From contig JAQSDB010000011.1 of the NCBI GenBank assembly GCA_029945725.1, positions 310,001 through 374,000 on the forward strand: a stretch of DNA of 64,000 bases, given 5' to 3'. This DNA comes from a bacterium (GTDB taxonomy: Bacteria; Pseudomonadota; Gammaproteobacteria; Pseudomonadales; Moraxellaceae). Under the pieces are notes generated by a model, which was not told the origin of the DNA, did not search any database, and saw nothing but the letters and a program-made list of their open reading frames with translations. Position numbers and translations under genes: made by a program. Each line of letters starts with the position of its first letter. Position 1 is the stretch's first letter. Below are positions 56,212 through 64,000 of this stretch, piece after piece.

Positions 56212-57225
56212 TCAATCCCGATCCAGAACGGGCACAATCGGCGTTACCGGCCGCGTCGGGACACCTCTTTCAGCCAGTTCTTCCTTTTCAATGATCTGGC
56301 GGGCGGTAAAAAGAATGAGCTGGCGCATCCAGCGATGCGCGGCGTTGTGATGCAGGAGTGGGCTCCAGGCCATCTTCAGCTCGAACTCGGGGATGTGAAA
56401 CGGCGGTTCCTTGATCACGAGCCTGGGATTGGAAAGCTGCAGGCGCGCCACCCGCGTCGGCAGGGTCGCAATCAGGTCGGCGTTTTCCGTCAGCAAGGCC
56501 GGCATCTGGTAATGCCGCGTAAAGATCGCAATGTGGCGCTTCTTGCCCAGCCGGCCCAGTGCCTGGTCTATCCAGCCGAGACCACCGGCCTGGTCCGGAT
56601 TCATACCGAAGCCCACGCCCATGCCGGTCTTGGATACCCAGATATGCTGGGCTTCCAGATAGGTCTTGAGGCTGAAGTTCTCGGCGATGGGGCTGTCGCG
56701 ATGAACCAGACAGGAAAACGTGTCTTTCCAGACCGTCACCTGATGAAAGGACTGCGGGATTTCCGTAAAGCGGTTGATGGCCATGTCCACCTTGCCCTGC
56801 TCCATGTCGCGATAGCTCACATCCGACGGCGTCAGGAAATCCAGGATCACGTTCGGGGACTCGGTGCGCATGGCCTTGGCCAGTGCCGGAATCAGGGTGG
56901 ATTCGGCATAATCCGCCGCCATGATGCGAAACACGCGGGAACTGGAGCGCGGACGAAAGTCTTCCGGGCTCTCAAAGATCTGGTTGAGGTTATCCAGGGC
57001 TTCGCGAATCTTCGGTTGCAGGTCCAGAGCGCGCTCGGTAGGCGCCATGCCTTCGCTGGAGCGTATTAACAGTGGATCCTCAAAAGCCAGCCGTAACCTC
57101 TTGAGAATATTGGACATTGCGGGCTGGGTAATGCCCAGGTGCTCGGCAGCACGGGTGACGTTCTTCTCGCGCAGGAGCACATCCAGATACATCAGCAGGT
57201 TAAGGTCAACGCGCTCAATATTCAT
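56212..57225 (-). CDS. LysR-type regulator, probable glyoxylate-shunt regulator
   Basis: ATG 57225 gives 337 residues. Residues 1-65 are a classical winged HTH (LNLLMYLDVLLREKNVTRAAEHLGITQPAMSN split as usual, then LRLAFEDPLLIRSSEGM), followed by a periplasmic-binding-type effector domain. The C-terminal extension (RQIIEKEELAERG onward) is a little longer than usual. It lies between glcB (same direction) and aceA (divergent, 143 bases away), so regulating one or both is a fair inference; the effector is unknown. Confidence 0.88.
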   Translation of the reverse strand: MNIERVDLNLLMYLDVLLREKNVTRAAEHLGITQPAMSNILKRLRLAFEDPLLIRSSEGMAPTERALDLQPKIREALDNLNQIFESPEDFRPRSSSRVFRIMAADYAESTLIPALAKAMRTESPNVILDFLTPSDVSYRDMEQGKVDMAINRFTEIPQSFHQVTVWKDTFSCLVHRDSPIAENFSLKTYLEAQHIWVSKTGMGVGFGMNPDQAGGLGWIDQALGRLGKKRHIAIFTRHYQMPALLTENADLIATLPTRVARLQLSNPRLVIKEPPFHIPEFELKMAWSPLLHHNAAHRWMRQLILFTARQIIEKEELAERGVPTRPVTPIVPVLDRD

Positions 57226-57245
57226 TTTTAAAATACCGAAGATCA

Positions 57246-57257
57246 AATCTATAGATT
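57246..57257. promoter_or_regulatory. Candidate LysR-regulator operator
   Basis: aatctatagatt is a perfect 12-bp palindrome 21 bases upstream of the LysR start and 112 bases before aceA. LysR proteins typically bind an AT-rich dyad in the divergent region; assignment is inferred. Confidence 0.45.
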
Positions 57258-57368
57258 GGTGAAATTATGCCACAAACTTTAGACTGCGCCCGTTCCTGGT
57301 TAAAGCCGCTTTGTGCTGTAGCCACTTAACGCTTTAGCCTCCTTCACCACCAGCAATAGGAAAACGTC

Positions 57369-58970
57369 ATGACCACGTACGCCTCTGCACTTGAACATGT
57401 CCGCGCCGTCAAGGCCAAACTCGGTGGCACCTGGGGTGCCATTCACCCGGAAGATGCTGCACGCATGATTGTGCAGAACCGCTTCCGTACCGGTCTGGAC
57501 ATCGCCAAGTACACCGCCGCCATCATGCGTAAAGACATGGCTGAATACGATGCCGACAGCAGCAAGTACACCCAGTCCCTGGGTTGCTGGCACGGTTTCG
57601 TGGCCCAGCAGAAGATGATTGCCAACAAGAAGTACTTCGGCACCACCTCCAAGAAGTACATCTACCTGTCCGGCTGGATGGTTGCCGCTCTGCGTTCCGA
57701 ATTCGGCCCGCTGCCCGACCAGTCCATGCACGAAAAGACCTCGGTGCCTGCTCTGATCGCCGAAATCTACACCTTCCTGCGTCAGGCTGATGCCAAGGAA
57801 ATGAATGACCTGTTCCGCGCCCTGGCCAAGGCTGAAGATGCTGGCGACAAGGCCAAGGCGGCTGAAATCGAAGCCAGGATCAACAACTTCGATTCGCACG
57901 TTGTGCCCATCATTGCCGACATCGATGCCGGTTTCGGTAATGAAGAAGCCACCTACCTGCTGACCAAGAAGATGATCGAAGCCGGCGCCTGCGCCATCCA
58001 GATCGAAAACCAGGTGTCCGACGCCAAACAGTGCGGTCACCAGGCTGGCAAGGTTACCGTGCCGCACGAAGACTTCCTGTCCAAGATCAACGCTGTGCGT
58101 CTGGCCTTCCTGGAACTCGGCATTGACGAAGGCGTGATCGTTGCCCGTACCGACTCCGAAGGTGCCGACCTGACCCAGAAGATTCCGGTCTCCAAGAAGA
58201 AGGGCGACATCGCTTCCCAGTACATCAGCTACCTGGACACCAAGGAAATCGACATTTCTGAAGCTGCGGATGATGAAGTGCTGATCAAGCGTGACGGCAA
58301 GCTGCACCGCCCGGCCCGCCTGGCTTCCGGCCTGTACCAGTTCCGCGAAGGCACGCAGATCGACCGCGTGGTCCTGGATTGCGTGACCTCGCTGCAGAAT
58401 GGCGCCGACATGCTGTGGATCGAAACACCGACGCCGAACGTCGCTGAAATCGCCCACATGGTGAACCGCGTGAAGGCCATCGTTCCGAACGCCAAGCTGG
58501 TGTACAACAACAGCCCGTCCTTCAACTGGACCCTGAACTTCCGTCAGCAGGCTTTCGACCGCATGCAGAAGGAAGGCAAGGACGTGTCAGCCTATGATCG
58601 CGCCAAGCTGATGAGCGTCGATTACGACAACACCGAGCTGGCCAAGGCTGCCGATGAAATGATCCGCACCTTCCAGGCCGATGCTGCCCGTGAAGCCGGC
58701 GTGTTCCATCACCTGATCACCCTGCCGACCTACCACACGACTGCCCTGCACATGCACGAGCTGTCCAAGGGTTACTTCGGTGACCAGGGCATGCTGGCCT
58801 ACGTGGCCGGCGTGCAGCGCAAGGAAATCCGCGAAGGCGTGGCTTGCGTGAAGCATCAGGCAATGGCCGGCTCCGACATCGGTGACGACCACAAGGAAAT
58901 GTTCTCCGGCGACACCGCCCTCAAGGCCGGTGATGCTTCGAAGAACACCATGAACCAGTTCGGCGGCTGA
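57369..58970 (+). CDS. aceA: Isocitrate lyase, long Pseudomonas-type form
   Basis: 533 residues, matching the 531-residue Pseudomonas type rather than the 430-residue enteric type. ATG 57369 has aggaaa upstream. Catalytic Cys is C222 in AKQCGHQAGK; other motifs are SGWMVAAL, IADIDAGFGN, VARTDSEGADL and NNSPSFNW. It splits isocitrate to glyoxylate and succinate. Strong codon bias (few rare codons) suggests high expression. Followed by its own terminator. Confidence 0.96.
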   Translation: MTTYASALEHVRAVKAKLGGTWGAIHPEDAARMIVQNRFRTGLDIAKYTAAIMRKDMAEYDADSSKYTQSLGCWHGFVAQQKMIANKKYFGTTSKKYIYLSGWMVAALRSEFGPLPDQSMHEKTSVPALIAEIYTFLRQADAKEMNDLFRALAKAEDAGDKAKAAEIEARINNFDSHVVPIIADIDAGFGNEEATYLLTKKMIEAGACAIQIENQVSDAKQCGHQAGKVTVPHEDFLSKINAVRLAFLELGIDEGVIVARTDSEGADLTQKIPVSKKKGDIASQYISYLDTKEIDISEAADDEVLIKRDGKLHRPARLASGLYQFREGTQIDRVVLDCVTSLQNGADMLWIETPTPNVAEIAHMVNRVKAIVPNAKLVYNNSPSFNWTLNFRQQAFDRMQKEGKDVSAYDRAKLMSVDYDNTELAKAADEMIRTFQADAAREAGVFHHLITLPTYHTTALHMHELSKGYFGDQGMLAYVAGVQRKEIREGVACVKHQAMAGSDIGDDHKEMFSGDTALKAGDASKNTMNQFGG

Positions 58971-58985
58971 TCGCTGACTGGCTCT

Positions 58986-59022
58986 AAAAAGCCCCTGCGC
59001 GAAAGCGCGGGGGCTTTTTTTT
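58986..59022 (+). terminator. aceA terminator
   Basis: aaaaagcccc-t-gcgc and gcgc-g-ggggctttttt close a gaaa tetraloop with a long T-run, 16 bases after the stop. Confidence 0.92.
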
Positions 59023-59162
59023 GGGCCCTGAAAAATGGCATACAGCCGTTTTATCTTTCCTGTGTTCTGCCTTTTCGGAGTCCGTAATTACCGCCATTTT
59101 TTACTGCGGGCTTTGCGTGTATCTTGCACCGGGCCTCATCACGACAATAAAGATCCTCTCCC

Positions 59163-60278
59163 ATGCTGCTCACCGCCCGCTTCATCCTGCTCCTGCCGTT
59201 TACTTTTCTTCTTGCCAGCTGTGGATCGGACAATCCTCCTGCTGAACAGTTGCAGTCCATCACGGTGAAAGATGCCAATGGCACCACGACGGCGCTCACT
59301 GTTCTGGACTACCGTCAGGGCAGCCTTGTGCGTGTGCGCGGCTATGATCAGCCCGGCGAAGATGGAATCGTGGGAACCACAGATGATCCTTTATTTAACG
59401 ATACCTATGCGGACTGCCGCATAAGCACCAACAACCTTCTCAAAAATACAAGCAATCCTCGCGTGCTTCACGATCCCTATGCCGAGGTTCATGGCAGCAG
59501 CCCAATCTCCGTGTTTTTTCGGCCCTTTAGCGATTGTGCCCTGCCCGGCATCAAGGCAGACAGCATTGCCAACACCAGCTACATCAATTCCGGGCCGGAC
59601 GGAAAATGGTTTACCGCTGATGATGTAAAAGGCATCGAGTTCACGCTAAGCCGTACGGTAACGGGCAGTGATCTCACCTACCTCACCACTCCGGCTGATA
59701 CCTCAACCAACGTCAATGCCACGGGCCTGGATCATATTGTTTACAATCCTTATGCAGGGCTTGATATTCACGTGCCTTATACCGTTAGCACGTACTATGG
59801 GTACGATGCATCCGGACGAGTGACCGGGCTTTCTCAAACAGGCCATCAAACATGGTATGAGCGGCAAAGGGACGGCTTTATCAAGACACGAGAAATCAAC
59901 CCCAGTAGCTCTCTTTACGGGCCTGCACGCTTGCGCGAGGAGTATGAGAAAACCTCTTCAGGAAAAATACGAGTACGTTCCTTCTATCTGCTCAATAGAG
60001 ACCAGTACGACTTTTTTTCCAGCATAGGCAGCAGCCCTACGGGCCAAGTTCTGCTGGGCGTATTAGGGTTAAACATAGTGACAGGTGAGCAATTGTTGGC
60101 CCTTGATGGAAACACTTACTACACCACCACAGGCTTGCCTCACTACGAAATAGACAAAACAGGTGACCGCATTGACCGTATTCGTCAAATGACTGGCCCC
60201 GGCATTGATACCGTCTGGAATACCGATGATGACGTTCCGGGGGCAAGCGCAGTGTTCAGCTACGGCATCACACCGTAA
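59163..60278 (+). CDS. Outer-membrane lipoprotein with DDV/DDP-type repeat motifs
   Basis: 371 residues from ATG 59163. A lipoprotein signal ends in LLASC (Cys20). The mature protein has three variants of a short motif: GEDGIVGTTDDP (about 65-76), GPDGKWFTADDV (about 145) and GIDTVWNTDDDV (near 350). Known: such acidic G-D-G-W-T-DD motifs recur in secreted proteins and look like calcium-binding loops, though this is not proven. A Tyr-rich central part (YYGYDASGRV) resembles RHS/YD-like fragments. Function unknown. Confidence 0.75.
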   Translation: MLLTARFILLLPFTFLLASCGSDNPPAEQLQSITVKDANGTTTALTVLDYRQGSLVRVRGYDQPGEDGIVGTTDDPLFNDTYADCRISTNNLLKNTSNPRVLHDPYAEVHGSSPISVFFRPFSDCALPGIKADSIANTSYINSGPDGKWFTADDVKGIEFTLSRTVTGSDLTYLTTPADTSTNVNATGLDHIVYNPYAGLDIHVPYTVSTYYGYDASGRVTGLSQTGHQTWYERQRDGFIKTREINPSSSLYGPARLREEYEKTSSGKIRVRSFYLLNRDQYDFFSSIGSSPTGQVLLGVLGLNIVTGEQLLALDGNTYYTTTGLPHYEIDKTGDRIDRIRQMTGPGIDTVWNTDDDVPGASAVFSYGITP

Positions 60279-60379
60279 GACCTGACTGTCGGGGGACGCA
60301 TCCCCTCCCCTTGACGTTGTCAGACTGGAGTCGTCAACTAGCACGCCTGAAAAACCCCACCATCTGACGAGGCCAGCCC

Positions 60380-61480
60380 ATGAATGCCGCCACCTTCACC
60401 GAGCTGGAAGCCCTTGGCATCCGCTATCTCGATCACTTCGACAAGACACATGACAGCAGCCACCCCGGCAGCCGTCTTGCTGCCGCCAAATCCGCGGCCA
60501 TCAAGCTGCGCGAAGCCATGCTCGCGGAAAAAACCGCACGCTATTACCAGACAGTTGATCTGATCCGGGTCCCCTACCCGACAAAATACGGCCTGCTTAA
60601 TGCCTGCACGGTGCCAACCCCGTTCATGCACATCCTGAACCGTCTTTTTATTGTGCAGTTTGATTCACCCGCCGGTGTAAAAACCCTGCTGTTCTCGCCA
60701 TCCGATATTGATGGCAATCGCGAAACGCCCTACTTCAAGCGGCTGTCCGGAAAATTCGGTCCAGCCTGGCTGCGTGAGCGCACCGAGCACCTCATGGCTC
60801 CTGTTTATCATCGTGTTGAGGATGCCCTGCAGCAGGCGGGTCTGACACCCGATGACATTGATTACATTTCTTATGACCACCTGCATACGCAGGATCTGCG
60901 CAAATGGCTGGGATCCGGCAATACACCGGGTTATTTCCCGCGCGCCAGACTGCTCGTCATGGAGCAGGAGTGGGATTCCACACGGGATCTGCTGCCGCCA
61001 CAAAAAGACTGGTACTGCCCCAACGGAATTGCAGGCATTGATCGCCAGCGCATGGTGCTGCTGAAAAAATCCGTGCTGCTGGGTGAGGGGGTGGCACTGG
61101 TGGCAACGCCAGGCCATACCGAAGGCAACCATTCACTGGTAGTGCATACCGACGCCGGCTTGCTGGTCTCCAGCGAGAACGGCGTGTCTGCCGACAACTA
61201 TTCCCCATTGAAGTCCGATATTCCCGGTGTACGCGATTACGCCATGGCAACAGGCATGGAAGTCATACTGAACGGCAACACGCTGGAAGGCGGACTTGAT
61301 CAGTATATTTCCATGGTCATGGAGAAAACCATTGCCGGACCCTGCCCGCAAAATACGGACTTCTGTAATTTCGTCCCCTCTTCCGAACTCAGCGCCTACT
61401 GGTTGCTTCCAGGCCTGAAGCCCACCTTTGGTTTTGGCCCCCTGAAATTCGGCACACTGACAAAAACTTCGCGAGCCTGA
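60380..61480 (+). CDS. Metallo-beta-lactamase-fold hydrolase-like protein
   Basis: 366 residues from ATG 60380. The metal motif H-x-H-x-x-D is present as H167, H169 and D172 (YDHLHTQDL); the next metal histidine is H246 in TPGHTEGNHS, with H251 beside it. A helical N-terminus of about 60 residues precedes the fold. The substrate is unknown; the immediate SDR neighbour suggests a small-molecule pathway. The SDR gene starts six bases after its stop. Confidence 0.78.
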   Translation: MNAATFTELEALGIRYLDHFDKTHDSSHPGSRLAAAKSAAIKLREAMLAEKTARYYQTVDLIRVPYPTKYGLLNACTVPTPFMHILNRLFIVQFDSPAGVKTLLFSPSDIDGNRETPYFKRLSGKFGPAWLRERTEHLMAPVYHRVEDALQQAGLTPDDIDYISYDHLHTQDLRKWLGSGNTPGYFPRARLLVMEQEWDSTRDLLPPQKDWYCPNGIAGIDRQRMVLLKKSVLLGEGVALVATPGHTEGNHSLVVHTDAGLLVSSENGVSADNYSPLKSDIPGVRDYAMATGMEVILNGNTLEGGLDQYISMVMEKTIAGPCPQNTDFCNFVPSSELSAYWLLPGLKPTFGFGPLKFGTLTKTSRA

Positions 61481-61486
61481 TTCCTC

Positions 61487-62302
61487 ATGACACAGAAAAT
61501 ATTCTGGATTACCGGCGCCGCCAGTGGCTTGGGCCATGCACTGACTTCGGCAGCACTCAAGGCGGGTCACGCCGTATTTGCCACTGATATTCAGCAGGAG
61601 AAACTGGAAGACATCGCCACTGTATCGGCATGGAATCGCGACAACCTGTTGCTGTCCGCGCTTGATGTACGTGATGCTGCGGCCTGGGAGGTCGCTGAAA
61701 AAAAGTTCCTGCAGCGCTGGTCACGTCTCGACGTCATGATCAACAACGCCGGCATTCTGCTTTCCGGCCTTCTGTGCGACGTTCGTGACGATGATGTGCA
61801 TCGCATGCTGGATATCAATGTGAAGGGTGTCATGTTTGGCAGCCGCCATGCCGCCACTATCATGTTGAAACAGGGAGCTGGTCATATTGTGAACATGGGT
61901 TCCATGTCCAGTCTGGCACCCGTACCTGGTATCGGCCTTTACAGCGCGTCAAAATTTGCCGTACGCGGCTACTCGCTGGCGCTGGCCATGGAGCTGAAAG
62001 AGCACGGCATTGCAGTCACCTGTGTCTGCCCGGATGGCATCAATACGCCCATGCTGAAAGCCGAGGCACATTCACGCGATGCCGCCCTGATTTTTTCCGG
62101 CGGGCGCATTCTCACTACGGAAGAAGTTCGGGATGCGATTCTGGGCCCCGTTCTGCAGAAAAAGCCCATGGAATACATTCTGCCGGATTCACGGGGATGG
62201 ATGGCCAAAGCCTCCAGCGCCGCCCCTGAGCTTTCCAGCCGTATCGTGAGCATGCTGCAAAAACGCGGTCTGAAAAACCAGGAAAAGAACCCTCTTTCCT
62301 GA
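61487..62302 (+). CDS. Short-chain dehydrogenase/reductase
   Basis: 271 residues. The nucleotide motif TGAASGLG (9-16) and catalytic Y152-x-x-x-K156 (YSASK) are present, with NNAG near residue 85 and Ser in MGSMSSLAP. D residue after strand 2 (FATDIQQ) indicates NAD(H) preference. The C-terminal tail (LSSRIVSMLQKRGLKNQEK) is longer than minimal SDRs. Second gene of the MBL-SDR unit. Confidence 0.9.
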   Translation: MTQKIFWITGAASGLGHALTSAALKAGHAVFATDIQQEKLEDIATVSAWNRDNLLLSALDVRDAAAWEVAEKKFLQRWSRLDVMINNAGILLSGLLCDVRDDDVHRMLDINVKGVMFGSRHAATIMLKQGAGHIVNMGSMSSLAPVPGIGLYSASKFAVRGYSLALAMELKEHGIAVTCVCPDGINTPMLKAEAHSRDAALIFSGGRILTTEEVRDAILGPVLQKKPMEYILPDSRGWMAKASSAAPELSSRIVSMLQKRGLKNQEKNPLS

Positions 62303-62314
62303 GCGGGCATCAGC

Positions 62315-62353
62315 CCCATAAAAAAGCCTGCGATCAGCAGGCTTTTTTATGGG
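62315..62353. terminator. Bidirectional terminator between SDR and methyltransferase genes
   Basis: cccataaaaaagcctgc pairs perfectly with gcaggcttttttatggg around gatca, serving the two convergent genes. Confidence 0.9.
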
Positions 62354-62386
62354 TTATTCGTGGGCACTCCTGCACATCAATGTACT

Positions 62387-63256
62387 TCACACCCGGTTTT
62401 CGATAACCCGCACCAGACTGGGTGTACGCATGAGCGGAATGGCCAGCACCCCGTAATAGGACTCCGGCAGATGAACCCGTGTCGAGTCAAAGCCGGCCGC
62501 GCTAAACCCCCCGCCAATCTCCGCCTCACTACCGAAGTGCAGTGTCACGCTGCTGCGTGTCGCCAGCGCCAGTGCCGACTTGAAGACATTCGCCACACGC
62601 ACGCTGCGGTGCCACTGGAAATCCGGATAAAGATCGGTGACATAGATTCCGGCGGGAAAGGCTTTCAGGCATGCCGCCAGGCGCGTCCAGAATCCATGAA
62701 TGGTCGGGTAATCAAAATAATTGATCAGCCCTTCGGTGATGACCAGCGTCTTGCGCGAACTGTCGAGCTCTCGCGCAAAGAAACTCTCCAGAGCAGCTGG
62801 CGTGTCCCGTTCCAGAATATTGATATCAATGACGCGATGCCGGGCATTCAGCTCGCCGGCCCGCTCCAGAAGCCGGCGTTTGCGCACAGCCATCTCCGGA
62901 AGATCGGCCTCGACATAATGAATATCACTGCCGGCAAAGCGCCGCGACATGAGGGTGCCGCGCGGAGAAAGGCCACAGGCTATCTCGACAATCTGGGTCA
63001 CGCCTTCCTCGAGCACTGCCCTTTCCAGAATATGGTCAATGATGAGATGGCGCTGCAGCAACAGGGTTTCGTTATTGCCCCCGAGCAGCGCCTTGCCCAG
63101 CCACTCCACCGGACGCCCCGCCAGATAGAGCATGCGCCCTTCGCGCGAGGACAGAAACGGAACGGAGAGACCATGACGACGCCATACTTCGCCGGTATAG
63201 AAAGCTGTAAAGGATATGCCTGAGCTGTCGGTGCTTTTACTGGGGTCCCGAGGCAT
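62387..63256 (-). CDS. Leucine-carboxyl-methyltransferase-like (LCM/Omt) SAM enzyme
   Basis: 289 residues. SAM motif I is IVEIACGLSPRGTLMS, motif II VEADLPEMAVRKRRLL, and the family's TLVITEGLINYFD segment is present, as in LCM/PPM1-type enzymes common in bacteria. The substrate is unknown. Runs convergent with the SDR gene; about 115 bases separate it from ttcA. Confidence 0.85.
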   Translation of the reverse strand: MPRDPSKSTDSSGISFTAFYTGEVWRRHGLSVPFLSSREGRMLYLAGRPVEWLGKALLGGNNETLLLQRHLIIDHILERAVLEEGVTQIVEIACGLSPRGTLMSRRFAGSDIHYVEADLPEMAVRKRRLLERAGELNARHRVIDINILERDTPAALESFFARELDSSRKTLVITEGLINYFDYPTIHGFWTRLAACLKAFPAGIYVTDLYPDFQWHRSVRVANVFKSALALATRSSVTLHFGSEAEIGGGFSAAGFDSTRVHLPESYYGVLAIPLMRTPSLVRVIENRV

Positions 63257-63371
63257 GAGTCCGTTCCTGTTGTAGTTTTTATCAAGCGGCCACGGTAAGT
63301 GAGACAGTTGCCGGCAACAACAGCCCGTCAGGCCAGAAAGCCGGCACGATGGGCCAGCACGCCAGTATGGA

Positions 63372-64000
63372 TCAGAGGGAGAGATTCACTATATCAAGTC
63401 GTGAATCGTCAACGGCCTTTTCATCCGGTGGTGCCGTGTGTAAATTGATGAAATCAAACAGCTCGCGATCGGCCAGTTGTGATGGCGCCACATTCTGCAC
63501 TGCCGTAAACATGGACTCCAGGCGCTGCGGAAACTGTTCATCCCATTCGCGCAACATCTTGTTGATGGCAGCACGCTGCAGGTTCTCCTGCGAACCGCAA
63601 AGGTTACAGGGAATGATGGGGAAACCCTTCAGGCGTGCGAACTCGATAATGTCTTTCTCGCGGCAATAGGCCAGGGGCCGAATCAGGATGTTTTTCTTGT
63701 CGTCCGACAGCAGCTTGGGCGGCATGGCCTTGAGCTTGCCGCCATGGAACATGTTGAGGAAAAGCGTCGCCAGAATGTCATCACGGTGATGCCCCAGCGC
63801 CACCTTGGTCGCGCCGATTTCCTGCGCAAAGGCATAAAGACTGCCGCGGCGCAAACGGGAACAAACGGCACAAAAGGTTTTTCCTTCCGGGGTCAGCTGC
63901 TTGACGATGGTGTAAGTGTCTTTTTCAAGAATATAAAAGGGTACACCCCGCTTGGTCAGGTACTCCGGCAATACATGATCGGGAAAGCCGGGCTGCTTCT
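63372..64000 (-). CDS. ttcA: tRNA 2-thiocytidine synthetase TtcA (5' end outside window)
   Basis: The frame stays open to the window edge, so the N-terminus with the PP-loop is missing. The visible 209 residues carry both CxxC motifs that hold the 4Fe-4S cluster ([11 protein letters not shown] and IPCNLCGSQ), plus [13 protein letters not shown] and [14 protein letters not shown]. TtcA thiolates C32 of some tRNAs. Confidence 0.95.
   Translation of the reverse strand, partial: KQPGFPDHVLPEYLTKRGVPFYILEKDTYTIVKQLTPEGKTFCAVCSRLRRGSLYAFAQEIGATKVALGHHRDDILATLFLNMFHGGKLKAMPPKLLSDDKKNILIRPLAYCREKDIIEFARLKGFPIIPCNLCGSQENLQRAAINKMLREWDEQFPQRLESMFTAVQNVAPSQLADRELFDFINLHTAPPDEKAVDDSRLDIVNLSL

Noticed and set aside
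57300-58457. 385-codon open frame antisense to aceA
   Set aside because: The result of strong codon bias in isocitrate lyase; no protein-like features.

Overview
The window is a stretch of a gammaproteobacterial chromosome, most likely of a Pseudomonadales-type organism. The reasons are an almost canonical gamma-type dif site, a fap functional-amyloid operon, a type II secretion (gsp) cluster, rapA, rlmF, ttcA, and a glyoxylate shunt built from a long Pseudomonas-type isocitrate lyase plus malate synthase G. The species cannot be fixed from the sequence alone.

Positions 1-7182 look like the right-hand part of an integrated phage; its left end lies outside the window. A tightly packed, mostly unrecognised plus-strand gene block (2-6281) encodes a probable capsid protein, a very basic capsid- or DNA-associated protein, a membrane-anchored lytic transglycosylase, several tiny membrane proteins and two fibre- or spike-like proteins. 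No terminase, portal or tail gene is visible. The block ends in a terminator, followed by a large hairpin (6426-6493), an opposing regulator resembling those of filamentous phages, and two dif-like sites in inverted orientation (7089-7116 and 7155-7182). This suggests a tailless, possibly membrane-containing phage that integrates at dif with host XerC/XerD. It is the most unusual part of the window.

Positions 7388-16874 form a biofilm region: a VpsR-like sigma-54 activator convergent with a complete fapA-F amyloid operon (minus strand), then an orphan MshE/PilB/GspE-like ATPase with three tandem LG-type (putative c-di-GMP-binding) motifs. Positions 17314-29501 are mainly housekeeping: rlmF, an extradiol dioxygenase (ygiD type), an MFS transporter, rluA, rapA, ETF-ubiquinone oxidoreductase and several small conserved proteins.

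Positions 29614-37322 (minus) hold gspE-F-G-H-I-J-K-L-M in order; gspC, gspD and gspN are absent here. A DUF432-MscS pair follows on the plus strand. Positions 39285-46077 (minus) are a compact signalling operon: a hybrid histidine kinase with three receiver domains, CheR, a single-domain response regulator, a receiver-less CheB and a REC-PAS-PilZ protein. After a porin-like protein and a small PstS-like protein come tRNA-Cys and tRNA-Leu, a large AsmA-like protein, a GIY-YIG protein and a flavoprotein. Malate synthase G, a LysR regulator and isocitrate lyase form a glyoxylate-shunt locus (53749-58970). The right end carries a lipoprotein, an MBL-fold/SDR pair, a methyltransferase and the truncated ttcA. 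Strong intrinsic terminators separate most of the transcription units.
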